Assembly (NCBI GenBank): GCA_028708105.1
Contig: JAQVZR010000063.1
Span: 1-8,087 of the forward strand
Length of the DNA stretch: 8,087 nt
Source of the DNA: Desulfoplanes sp.
GTDB lineage: Bacteria; Desulfobacterota; Desulfovibrionia; Desulfovibrionales; Desulfomicrobiaceae
Direction of reading: 5' to 3'
Shown: positions 1 to 6,523 of the stretch, in pieces
Layout of the letters: each line of letters opens with the position of its first letter
How positions within the stretch are numbered: the first letter of the stretch is position 1
Notes under the pieces: generated by a model
Told to the model about the DNA's origin: nothing
The model's database searches: none
Seen by the model: the letters and a program-made list of their open reading frames with translations, nothing else
Made by a program: the position numbers and the translations under genes

Positions 1-754
1 TTTCCATACCAGGACCGTACAGGGGATCGCCTACAATAGGATGCCCCAATGAGGCAAGATGGGCACGGATCTGATGACGCTGCCCTTTCCGGATCTCAGC
101 CCTCACCAACGTAGTATCCCCTTCATGTGCCAGGGGGGTTACAAGAGTATGTCGGACAGGGTCCCTGCTTTCTGCAGCAAGCACATGTACTTTGCGCCGT
201 TTGGCCGAATCAATGGCCCGTGCAACCAGTATTTCGTCATCCAGCCGCCCGTGCACAAGGGCAAAATATCGTTTAACGACCAGCCCTTCGTCCTGCCAGC
301 CTACATACCAATCGAGGGCTTCGAGCTGAAACCCCACGAGGACCAGACCACTTGTCAAAAAATCCAACCTGTTAAGAAGAAAAGGATGCTCTTGGGGGAA
401 TAATGCCGGCAGATGATCTTCAATGCTTATGTGCGCCTTCCCCCGCACCGAATGCACGTTTCCGGGTTTGGACAGGGCTGCGAACATAGATGTCTGCTCG
501 ACGATAACAACCTTTTCAAGACGCCCTTCGTTGTTACGTACAGGCCCGGAATCCCGACGGTAGAGCACCTCAACCTGCTGACCGGGCCGGACCTTGAACG
601 CAGGAGGACGAGATTTTCCCTGGACATGAATATCCATGGTTTCCCACAGAGCACGCCGTGCCCGCAGGCTCAAATCCGGATATCCGATCACCAGAACCCT
701 ATCAAGACGTTTGGCATCACATGATGCAGGAATAATAAATTGTTTTTCTTTCAT
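1..754 (-). CDS. RluA-family RNA pseudouridine synthase (C-terminus cut by window edge)
   Basis: Isomerises specific uridines of rRNA or tRNA to pseudouridine in the cytoplasm; the exact target cannot be read from sequence. Reading the minus strand from ATG 754-752 gives 251 uninterrupted codons running off base 1. Residues about 14-65 look like an S4-type RNA-binding domain (CDAKRLDRVL start, then VRPGQQVEV). The catalytic motif is NRLDFLTSG at 128-136, with D131 the expected catalytic aspartate; the usual family form is HRLDxxTSG, so N128 replaces the common His. KGQRHQIRAHL (223-233) followed by GDPLYG is the conserved C-terminal family block. Family members are usually near 300-330 residues, so perhaps 50-80 are missing. 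AAGGA sits only one base before the ATG. An in-frame GTG at 763-761 preceded by GGGGG is an alternative start adding three residues. It is divergent from the glutamate synthase genes. RluA, RluC and RluD subtypes are not distinguished. Confidence 0.93.
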   Translation of the reverse strand, partial: MKEKQFIIPASCDAKRLDRVLVIGYPDLSLRARRALWETMDIHVQGKSRPPAFKVRPGQQVEVLYRRDSGPVRNNEGRLEKVVIVEQTSMFAALSKPGNVHSVRGKAHISIEDHLPALFPQEHPFLLNRLDFLTSGLVLVGFQLEALDWYVGWQDEGLVVKRYFALVHGRLDDEILVARAIDSAKRRKVHVLAAESRDPVRHTLVTPLAHEGDTTLVRAEIRKGQRHQIRAHLASLGHPIVGDPLYGPGME

Positions 755-817
755 ATCCTTCACAATACCCCCGCAAGCGCTACACGACGGGGAATTTCGA
801 TTTGTGCATTTTTGAAC

Positions 818-845
818 AATATAGCCGCTACTATCAATTTTTGAA
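818..845 (-). promoter_or_regulatory. Candidate sigma-70-type promoter for the pseudouridine synthase gene
   Basis: On the minus strand TTCAAA (845-840) and TATATT (823-818) are separated by 16 bases; they match the -35 and -10 consensus at 4/6 and 5/6 positions. Transcription would start near base 811, about 55 bases before the ATG. Judged by eye only. Confidence 0.35.
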
Positions 846-868
846 TATTGGGGAAGGCCGTATTTTAC

Positions 869-886
869 TGTATCCATGCAGATACA
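869..886. promoter_or_regulatory. Dyad TGTATC-N6-GATACA, candidate regulator site
   Basis: Perfect 6-base inverted repeat with a 6-base spacer in the divergent intergenic region. It lies just upstream of the candidate -35 box at 893, which would suit an activator or repressor dimer. No known operator consensus is recognised. Confidence 0.3.
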
Positions 887-887
887 A

Positions 888-913
888 ACCAGCTGACCGT
901 ACAAACCGCTGGT
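888..913. promoter_or_regulatory. Dyad ACCAGC-N14-GCTGGT overlapping the candidate glt promoter
   Basis: Perfect 6-base inverted repeat, arms 888-893 and 908-913. It covers the candidate -35 box and most of the spacer of the promoter proposed at 893-922, a typical repressor position. It could instead be a chance hairpin. Confidence 0.28.
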
Positions 914-922
914 AGAGATAAT
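893..922 (+). promoter_or_regulatory. Candidate promoter of the glutamate synthase genes
   Basis: CTGACC (893-898) and GATAAT (917-922) are 18 bases apart, matching the -35 and -10 consensus at 4/6 and 5/6 positions. A start near base 929 would leave a leader of about 43 bases containing the GGGAG Shine-Dalgarno at 958-962. I see no convincing sigma-54 site. Confidence 0.35.
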
Positions 923-971
923 CCATTTCCCACTATTGGCAACCTAAAACATCAGCCGGGAGAAAATATTC

Positions 972-2102
972 ATGTGTCGCTTATTTGCCCTTACCAGCCA
1001 GGACCCTGTTTCGCCCATGCTGGCCATCAAGGCTCTGGACGTCATGCGCGAAGGTCATGACGGCTCAGGAGTCGGCCTCTTCCTCAGCGGACTGAGCGGC
1101 CCCTTTGAAGACCTGACGGACTGCCCGATACTCTCGGGTATTTTCACCACCGCAGGCATCCGGCGTCTGGATAAATACATGATGGATCATGATTTCATGA
1201 CCAAATACAAAACATCCACCCGGATTTTTACTGCCCCGCCTTCGGGAACCCCCAAGCGGGACGTCTATCTTGCCCGAGCCTATGAAAAACCTGAAGCATG
1301 GAAAAACATGCCTCAGGAACAACAGGAAGAAGAGATGGTCCGTATCCGTCTTGAACTGCGCCGCATGGGTGAAGAAAAACATGACATGACAGTCTTCAGT
1401 TTCTGGCCGGATACCATCATGATCAAGGAACTGGGAGATCCCCTGACCATCGGCAACTATCTGGGACTGGATCGCAAAGATTTCAATGCACGGATCATCC
1501 TGGCACAGGGTAGACAGAACACCAACTACGCCATCAATCTGTATGCGTGCCATCCCTTTTTCATCCAGGGCATCTGCACCATGACCAATGGCGAAAACAC
1601 CGCCTTTCTGCCCATCAAAGAATTTCTGGAATCCCGAAAAATCCTCGGCTACGAAGGATACCAATCCGATTCCGAGGTCTTTACCCACATCCTGCATTTC
1701 ACCCTCAAACGTCTCGGCCTGGGAATTGAAGCCTACAAGCACATTATCAATCCCCTGGGAGACAAACAAATCGAAGAACATCCTGACGGCCCGTTTCTTA
1801 AACGGCTTAAGGAAACCTGCCGCAAGCTCATCATCGACGGTCCCAACTGTGTCATCGGATGCCTGCCGGATAAATCTCTGTTCATGGTCCAGGACAGTAA
1901 AAAACTGCGGCCCGGTGTGGTTGGTGGCAAACCCGGCATCTACGCATTTTCTTCTGAAGTCTGCGGACTGGATGCCATCCTGCCCGACCGGGACACGACC
2001 AAAGATATCCAGCCCATGCATCTTGACACCGTTATCGTACCCCCAACCCGCGAGGAGATCCACATATGTCGCCAAACAGACCCATTACACCTTCAACACT
2101 AA
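972..2102 (+). CDS. Glutamate synthase, class II glutamine amidotransferase subunit
   Basis: Hydrolyses glutamine and passes ammonia to the synthase subunit; a stand-alone version of the N-terminal domain of bacterial GltB. The protein begins Met-Cys-Arg, so C2 becomes the N-terminal nucleophile after Met removal, as the class II (Ntn) amidotransferase family requires; this fixes the start. GHDGSGVG at 28-35, NGEN at 206-209 and SDSE at 232-235 match conserved class II positions. The length of 376 residues fits a free-standing archaeal-type subunit. GGGAG at 958-962 lies 9 bases before ATG, a good ribosome site. There is no signal peptide or membrane segment, so it is cytoplasmic. The 3' end overlaps the FMN subunit gene by 37 bases in another frame, suggesting coupled translation and a fixed subunit ratio. 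The last dozen residues, beyond the valine-proline stretch, lie in the overlap and may be unimportant. Partners are inferred from gene order. Confidence 0.92.
   Translation: MCRLFALTSQDPVSPMLAIKALDVMREGHDGSGVGLFLSGLSGPFEDLTDCPILSGIFTTAGIRRLDKYMMDHDFMTKYKTSTRIFTAPPSGTPKRDVYLARAYEKPEAWKNMPQEQQEEEMVRIRLELRRMGEEKHDMTVFSFWPDTIMIKELGDPLTIGNYLGLDRKDFNARIILAQGRQNTNYAINLYACHPFFIQGICTMTNGENTAFLPIKEFLESRKILGYEGYQSDSEVFTHILHFTLKRLGLGIEAYKHIINPLGDKQIEEHPDGPFLKRLKETCRKLIIDGPNCVIGCLPDKSLFMVQDSKKLRPGVVGGKPGIYAFSSEVCGLDAILPDRDTTKDIQPMHLDTVIVPPTREEIHICRQTDPLHLQH
2052..2057 (+). promoter_or_regulatory. Ribosome binding site of the FMN subunit gene, inside the upstream gene
   Basis: GAGGAG lies 8 bases before ATG 2066, within the last codons of the amidotransferase gene. 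It supports the start that creates the 37-base overlap. A later start is unlikely because the first ferredoxin cysteines begin only 27 codons downstream. Confidence 0.75.
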
Positions 2103-3700
2103 GCCCCAAGGATCTTCCCTGGCAGATTGACTGGAACAAGTCTAAATGCACCTTGTGCGGCCAGTGCACGACGGTCTGTCCGGTCAAAGCCATCGAACTG
2201 GGGGTATTTCGCAAGAGAGAGGTCAAGACGCCCATAGGACTGCTGACCCCTCCCAAGAACGAATATTCCATCTATTACGGTATCCGTCAGAAAACCGATC
2301 CGGCCTTTTCGTGCATCGGATGCGGCATGTGCAGCATGGTTTGTCCCAATGGGGCCATCATGCCCTTACACAATGATGAAAAGGACAAGCTGATCTTCCA
2401 CAAAAACATCGGCGGCAAACCCCGGACACGGGGAGGACGCCGCAATGAGAGCGACAGCGTCCTCGACCGGATTAAATTCATCCGCATTTCCATGCTCACC
2501 GATCCGGCCATGGATGCTGGACGCCATGAATTCAATCTGAACACCCTGCTTGGCCGTGTTCTGCCCCCCGAAGCAGGACTCAAGGCCTTCCAGAAAAACG
2601 GCTGGGTTCCTCCCGTGCGGGAAATCTATCCTCTGATTATCGGCGGCATGTCCTTCGGCGCCCTTTCTCCCAACATGTGGGAAGGATTGCAGATGGGTGT
2701 GGCCTATCTGAACGAGGAAATGGGCATGCCTGTGCGTATCTCCACAGGTGAAGGCGGATGTCCTCCCCGACTGTTACGTTCACGCTTTCTCAAGTACGTC
2801 ATCCTCCAGGTTGCCAGCGGATATTTCGGCTGGGATGAAATCATCCACGCCATCCCGCACATGAAGGAAGACCCTTGCGCCATTGAGATCAAATACGGTC
2901 AAGGAGCCAAGCCCGGTGACGGCGGACTGCTCCTGTGGCACAAGGTGAACAAGCTTATCGCCGCCATCCGTGGTGTACCATCGGGCGTAAGTCTGCCAAG
3001 CCCTCCTACGCATCAGACCCAGTATTCCATCGAAGAATCCGTAGCCAAGATGATCCAGTCCATGAGCATGGCCTGGGGATTTCGGGTGCCGGTCTATCCC
3101 AAGATCTCAGCCACATCCACCGCTATGGCTGTGCTGAACAATCTGACCCGCAATCCTTACGCCAGCGGCCTAGCTATTGACGGTGAAGACGGTGGGACAG
3201 GGGCTGCCTACAATGTGTCCATGAATCATATGGGCCATCCCATCGCATCCAATATCCGAGACGCCTATCTGAACCTGGCCAAACTGGGCAAACAAAACGA
3301 AATCCCCATCTTCGCCGGCGGTGGTATCGGTAAAAACGGCAACCTAGCAGCCAATGCGGCAGCTCTGATCATGCTCGGCGCCAGCGGCGTGCAGATCGGC
3401 AAATACATCATGCAGGCCGCAGCCGGCTGCCTTGGCTCGGAATCAGACCGCTGCAACGTATGTAATATAGGCGTATGCCCCAAGGGAATAACCTCCCAGG
3501 ACCCCAGGCTCTACCGTCGTCTTGATCCCGAAAAAGTTGCCGAACGCGTGGTGGAGACTTTTTTGAGCTTTGATACCGAGATCAAAAAAATCATCGCCCC
3601 TCTGGGTCGCTCGACCTCCTTGCCCATCGGCATGTCCGATGCTCTGGGTATCAGCGACAAGGATACGGCCGAAAGACTTGCTATCAAATACGTGGTATAG
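2066..3700 (+). CDS. gltB: Glutamate synthase, FMN-binding synthase subunit with 2[4Fe-4S] ferredoxin domain
   Basis: Carries the central reaction: 2-oxoglutarate plus ammonia is reduced to glutamate on FMN. Residues 28-38 (C28, C31, C34, C38-P) and 83-93 (C83, C86, C89, C93-P) are two ferredoxin cluster motifs that canonical GltB lacks at its N-terminus. The glutamate synthase barrel follows, about residues 160-520: GGMSFGALS (193-201), GQGAKPG (278-284), DGEDGGTG (372-379) and FAGGGIG (416-422), a set diagnostic for the FMN/2-oxoglutarate site. C463, C466 and C471 (CNVCNIGVCP) match the cysteine cluster that binds [3Fe-4S] in GltB, although the first spacing is two residues instead of five. 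The length of 544 residues is normal for the archaeal-type subunit. The symbol is by homology to the central part of GltB only. Translation is probably coupled to the upstream amidotransferase gene. Ferredoxin or the GltD-like partner may feed electrons through the N-terminal clusters (inference). Confidence 0.94.
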   Translation: MSPNRPITPSTLSPKDLPWQIDWNKSKCTLCGQCTTVCPVKAIELGVFRKREVKTPIGLLTPPKNEYSIYYGIRQKTDPAFSCIGCGMCSMVCPNGAIMPLHNDEKDKLIFHKNIGGKPRTRGGRRNESDSVLDRIKFIRISMLTDPAMDAGRHEFNLNTLLGRVLPPEAGLKAFQKNGWVPPVREIYPLIIGGMSFGALSPNMWEGLQMGVAYLNEEMGMPVRISTGEGGCPPRLLRSRFLKYVILQVASGYFGWDEIIHAIPHMKEDPCAIEIKYGQGAKPGDGGLLLWHKVNKLIAAIRGVPSGVSLPSPPTHQTQYSIEESVAKMIQSMSMAWGFRVPVYPKISATSTAMAVLNNLTRNPYASGLAIDGEDGGTGAAYNVSMNHMGHPIASNIRDAYLNLAKLGKQNEIPIFAGGGIGKNGNLAANAAALIMLGASGVQIGKYIMQAAAGCLGSESDRCNVCNIGVCPKGITSQDPRLYRRLDPEKVAERVVETFLSFDTEIKKIIAPLGRSTSLPIGMSDALGISDKDTAERLAIKYVV

Positions 3701-3709
3701 AAGAGAATG

Positions 3710-3910
3710 GCAGTAAATAGAAAAAAAGGGCGCAGTAGGAAATAGACCGTATGCAGTTCGCAGTAGGCAGACCACAGCGAACTGCAACGACCTGGTACTG
3801 CGGGAGATATAACAATCTCATCAACCGATCATATTACATACACTACATAAAACCGAGTCCAAAAATCTGCGTCACGTTTTTTTACTGCGCACTGACTACT
3901 GCCGACTCAA
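3710..3910. repeat. Degenerate heptamer repeats (GCAGTAG / TACTGCC type) in the glt intergenic gap
   Basis: Units of seven bases run in register: GCAGTTC (3753), GCAGTAG (3760), GCAGACC (3767), ACAGCGA (3774), ACTGCAA (3781), with another GCAGTAG at 3732, exactly three units earlier. At 3883-3910 four further units occur in the opposite orientation: TACTGCG, CACTGAC, TACTGCC, GACTCAA. The middle, about 3802-3882, is AT-rich and unremarkable. Nothing coding is supported in this 252-bp gap. The tract separates the FMN subunit gene from the GltD-like gene, so the latter may have its own promoter. I see only a weak -10-like TACAAT at 3934-3939 with no good -35. Confidence 0.6.
3752..3786. repeat. 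Perfect 10-bp inverted repeat within the heptamer tract
   Basis: TGCAGTTCGC (3752-3761) and GCGAACTGCA (3777-3786) flank a 15-base loop. No T run follows, so it is not a convincing intrinsic terminator. It could fold in the glt mRNA and protect the 3' end of the upstream two-gene message. Confidence 0.6.
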
Positions 3911-3952
3911 ATATCTTTTATCCTATATCCATATACAATAGAGCATGAGACT

Positions 3953-6337
3953 ATGACAAAAACAATACATATATCAGGCCTGCAGGATGGTGTGCGCATA
4001 GAATCACGCATCATGGAAGAACAGATTCAGGCTGCAGTGCTCCAGGGTGCCAGGAATCTTGAAGTCGAGGCCCTGGGACAGCACGGCATCGGCGGACGGA
4101 TCTGGATCAGTGAACAGGAACCCGTGCATCTCACTATCACGGGCTCTTCAGGACAGCGGACAGGGTCCATGGGATTTCCCGGCACCTTTATCGATATTAC
4201 CGGCCCGGCCTCTGACGATATCGGCTGGCTCAATGCCGGAGCAGAAATCACGGTCCACGGTAACGCCTCCAACGGCGCAGCCAATGCCATGGCCCAGGGC
4301 AAAATTTTTGTAGACGGAAGCATCGGTGCCCGGGGCATGACCATGACCAAACGGAATCCCCGCTTTGACCCGCCGGAGTTGTGGATCAAGGGTTCTACGG
4401 GCGACTATTTTGCAGAATTCATGGCCGGAGGCATCGCGGTCGTCTGCGGTATCAATCCCCAGGACCCGACCAACATTTTTGGGTACCGCCCTTGTGTAGG
4501 CATGGTCGGCGGAAAAATCTTCTTCCGTGGCCCCATTAAGGGGTTCAGCGAAACCGACGCCAAACTGGTTTTCATTTCCGATGAGGAATGGGACTGGCTG
4601 CAGACCAATATCCAGATTTTTGCCGATCGCATCGGCCAGCCCTCGCTGGTGGAGCAACTTGCCAAGCGCGATGAATGGCAGCTCATTGAAGCCAAACTGC
4701 CTTCAGAAAAAGTGCAGAAACAGCATCTCTCCATGAGGGAATTCCATAGCCGGGTCTGGGATCATGAACTGGGAAGAGGCGGACTGGTAGGTGATCTGAC
4801 CGACCTCGACCGCTCCCCCGTCCCGCTGATCACCACGGACGATCTGCGCCGGTTTGTCCCTGTCTGGGAAAATCACAAATATCTGGCTCCCTGTCAGTCC
4901 AGCTGTCCCACGGGTATTCCTGTGCAGCAGCGCTGGCAGCTGATCCGGGAAAACAAAACCGAAGAAGCCATCAATCTGGCCCTCAAATATACCCCGTTTC
5001 CGGCCACGGTTTGTGGATATCTCTGCCCCAATCTGTGCATGCAGAATTGTACCCGTCAAATCCAGCGCATGACACCTATTGACGTGCATATTCTCGGTCA
5101 AAAAAGTATCGGGGCGGCCATGCCTGAACTTCCACCTCTTTCGGACAAGAAAGTCGCGATCATCGGCGGCGGTCCGGCAGGTATTTCCGTGGCTTGGCAA
5201 CTGCGCCTGAGCGGTCATCCGGCGGTCGTCTTCGACAGGGAAGAAACCCTGGGCGGGAAAATCAGCTCGGCTATTCCCGAATCACGCATTCCCAAAGCAG
5301 TGCTCGAAGCCGAGCTTGAACGAGCCCGCAAGATTATCGACCACGTCCATCTCCACGAGGACATGACTGCGGAAAAATTTGCCGAACTGAAAAATGATTA
5401 TGACTACGTGGTCATTGCTTCCGGTGCCTCGAAGCCCCGAACGCTGCCCGTTCCTGGCAAGGAACGGCTGGTAACGGCTCTGGATTTTCTGAAAAAAACC
5501 AAAACCGGGCAGATCATCCCAGGCAAACAGGTGGTCATCATCGGTGCAGGCAATGTGGGCTGTGACACGGCCACAGAGGCTGGACGGCTGGGCTGCCGAA
5601 ACATCACCCTCATTGATGTCCAGAAACCTGCATCCTTTGGCAAGGAACGCGAAGAAGCCGAAAAATACGGCGCACAGTTCAAATACCCCTGTTTTACCAA
5701 AGAAATCACCGAGCAGGGTGTTGTCCTGACCACAGGAGAGATCGTGCCTGCAGACATGGTCATCATCTCCATCGGCGATCAGCCCGAACTGGACTATCTG
5801 CCGAAGACTATTGCCTCGGAACGCGGCTGGATCACGGTTAATGATATCTTCCAGACCACAGATCCCAAGGTTTTTGCCATCGGCGATATCGTCAAACCGG
5901 GCCTTATCACCAACGCCATTGGGGCAGGCAGACAGGCGGCCATAGCCATTGATGCCATGCTCACCGGTAAACGTCCGCAGGGCGATCCAGCGACCATGCT
6001 GGAACATACGGCAACAAGTCTGGAATATATCCGCCAGGACGGCGAGCAGTCTGAGATGATCGATTATTCGCGTATGACCCTGGAATATTTCGATCCCAGG
6101 GTCAAAGCTTTCGAATCTCTGGAACGGTGTGCCGAAGAATGCTCCTCCTGCGGCTCTTGCCGGGATTGTGGCCTGTGCGAGGCCATCTGCCCCAGATCGG
6201 CTATCTCCAGAAACGACCTGGGCAATGGAGCATTTGAATGGGTCTCCGATCCCAAGCGATGCATCGGCTGCGGCTTCTGCGCCGATACCTGCCCCTGCGG
6301 CATTTGGAATTTGGTACCGAATACGCCGGTGGGGTAG
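3953..6337 (+). CDS. gltD: Fusion of glutamate synthase GXGXG domain, GltD-like FAD/NAD(P) oxidoreductase and C-terminal ferredoxin
   Basis: Supplies electrons from NAD(P)H to the synthase and contributes the structural GXGXG domain normally found at the C-terminus of GltB. Residues about 1-240 are the glycine-rich GXGXG beta-helix. Residues about 300-370 are a GltD/DPYD-type Fe-S head with C314, C318, C354, C358, C362 and C366; the first CxxC pair of classical GltD is not seen. IIGGGPAG (403-410) is the FAD dinucleotide fold, IIGAGNVG (529-536) the NAD(P) fold with D555 after the second strand, and AIGD (642-645) the second FAD contact. The tail has two ferredoxin motifs, C736/C739/C742/C746-P and C770/C773/C776/C780-P, plus extra C726, C730, C733 and C782. 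The length of 794 far exceeds GltD (about 470-480) because of the two added modules. The start has only a weak ribosome site. It is cytoplasmic. The symbol refers to the central domain; partnership with the two upstream genes is inferred from gene order and complementary domains. Confidence 0.92.
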   Translation: MTKTIHISGLQDGVRIESRIMEEQIQAAVLQGARNLEVEALGQHGIGGRIWISEQEPVHLTITGSSGQRTGSMGFPGTFIDITGPASDDIGWLNAGAEITVHGNASNGAANAMAQGKIFVDGSIGARGMTMTKRNPRFDPPELWIKGSTGDYFAEFMAGGIAVVCGINPQDPTNIFGYRPCVGMVGGKIFFRGPIKGFSETDAKLVFISDEEWDWLQTNIQIFADRIGQPSLVEQLAKRDEWQLIEAKLPSEKVQKQHLSMREFHSRVWDHELGRGGLVGDLTDLDRSPVPLITTDDLRRFVPVWENHKYLAPCQSSCPTGIPVQQRWQLIRENKTEEAINLALKYTPFPATVCGYLCPNLCMQNCTRQIQRMTPIDVHILGQKSIGAAMPELPPLSDKKVAIIGGGPAGISVAWQLRLSGHPAVVFDREETLGGKISSAIPESRIPKAVLEAELERARKIIDHVHLHEDMTAEKFAELKNDYDYVVIASGASKPRTLPVPGKERLVTALDFLKKTKTGQIIPGKQVVIIGAGNVGCDTATEAGRLGCRNITLIDVQKPASFGKEREEAEKYGAQFKYPCFTKEITEQGVVLTTGEIVPADMVIISIGDQPELDYLPKTIASERGWITVNDIFQTTDPKVFAIGDIVKPGLITNAIGAGRQAAIAIDAMLTGKRPQGDPATMLEHTATSLEYIRQDGEQSEMIDYSRMTLEYFDPRVKAFESLERCAEECSSCGSCRDCGLCEAICPRSAISRNDLGNGAFEWVSDPKRCIGCGFCADTCPCGIWNLVPNTPVG

Positions 6338-6348
6338 GGACAGTTTTA

Positions 6349-6449
6349 GGATGGAAGGACAGAGGCTTAAGGGATAGGGGCGAAGGGAGTACAGGAGACT
6401 GGAGACGGGAAAGACCTAGCACCTAAAACCTAACACCTAAAACCGCCCC
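6349..6449. repeat. Heptamer-phased degenerate repeat tract (GGAGACn / CCTAAAA type)
   Basis: GG doublets recur every 7 bases at 6357, 6364, 6371, 6378 and 6385, then (after a 9-base step) at 6394, 6401 and 6408. The same register continues as CC at 6415, 6422, 6429, 6436 and 6443. The clearest units are GGAGACT-GGAGACG and CCTAGCA-CCTAAAA-CCTAACA-CCTAAAA. It directly follows the glt locus and ends where the candidate tyrS control region begins. It is non-coding and resembles STRR-type heptamer repeats known from filamentous cyanobacteria; any relation is unproven. Confidence 0.65.
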
Positions 6450-6452
6450 TCC

Positions 6453-6481
6453 TTGACACCCTCCATGCCTCGGCCTATGGA
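6453..6481 (+). promoter_or_regulatory. tyrS: Candidate promoter of the tyrS leader transcript
   Basis: A perfect -35 consensus TTGACA (6453-6458) is followed after 17 bases by TATGGA (6476-6481), which keeps the important first T-A-T of the -10 box. A start near 6488 would give a leader of about 207 bases before tyrS and about 36 before the leader peptide. A second -10-like TATAAC at 6506-6511 lacks a -35 but would make the leader peptide nearly leaderless. Confidence 0.35.
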
Positions 6482-6523
6482 GATCAAGTTTTAATCAATT
6501 AATCGTATAACCCAAGCCAACCA

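Noticed and set aside
59..724. Two plus-strand open frames of about 100 codons
   Set aside because: They lie opposite the pseudouridine synthase, whose minus-strand frame is continuous and carries the catalytic and C-terminal family motifs.
876..896. Possible short leader peptide with two Gln codons before the glutamate synthase genes
   Set aside because: It is only six codons long with no ribosome site, no following terminator and a position upstream of the likely transcription start.
930..960. Sigma-54 promoter around TTGGCA before the amidotransferase gene
   Set aside because: The GC element at the required distance is missing, so the -24/-12 pattern is not met.
1065..2075. A 336-codon open frame on the minus strand opposite the amidotransferase gene
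   Set aside because: It is the antisense shadow of a clear coding gene with all family motifs on the plus strand. Its translation shows no recognisable domain and no ribosome site.
3752..3786. Intrinsic terminator after the FMN subunit gene
   Set aside because: The stem is perfect but no T run follows, and it is part of the heptamer repeat pattern.
6394..6449. CRISPR array
   Set aside because: The units are only 7 bases and contiguous, without longer repeats and unique spacers.
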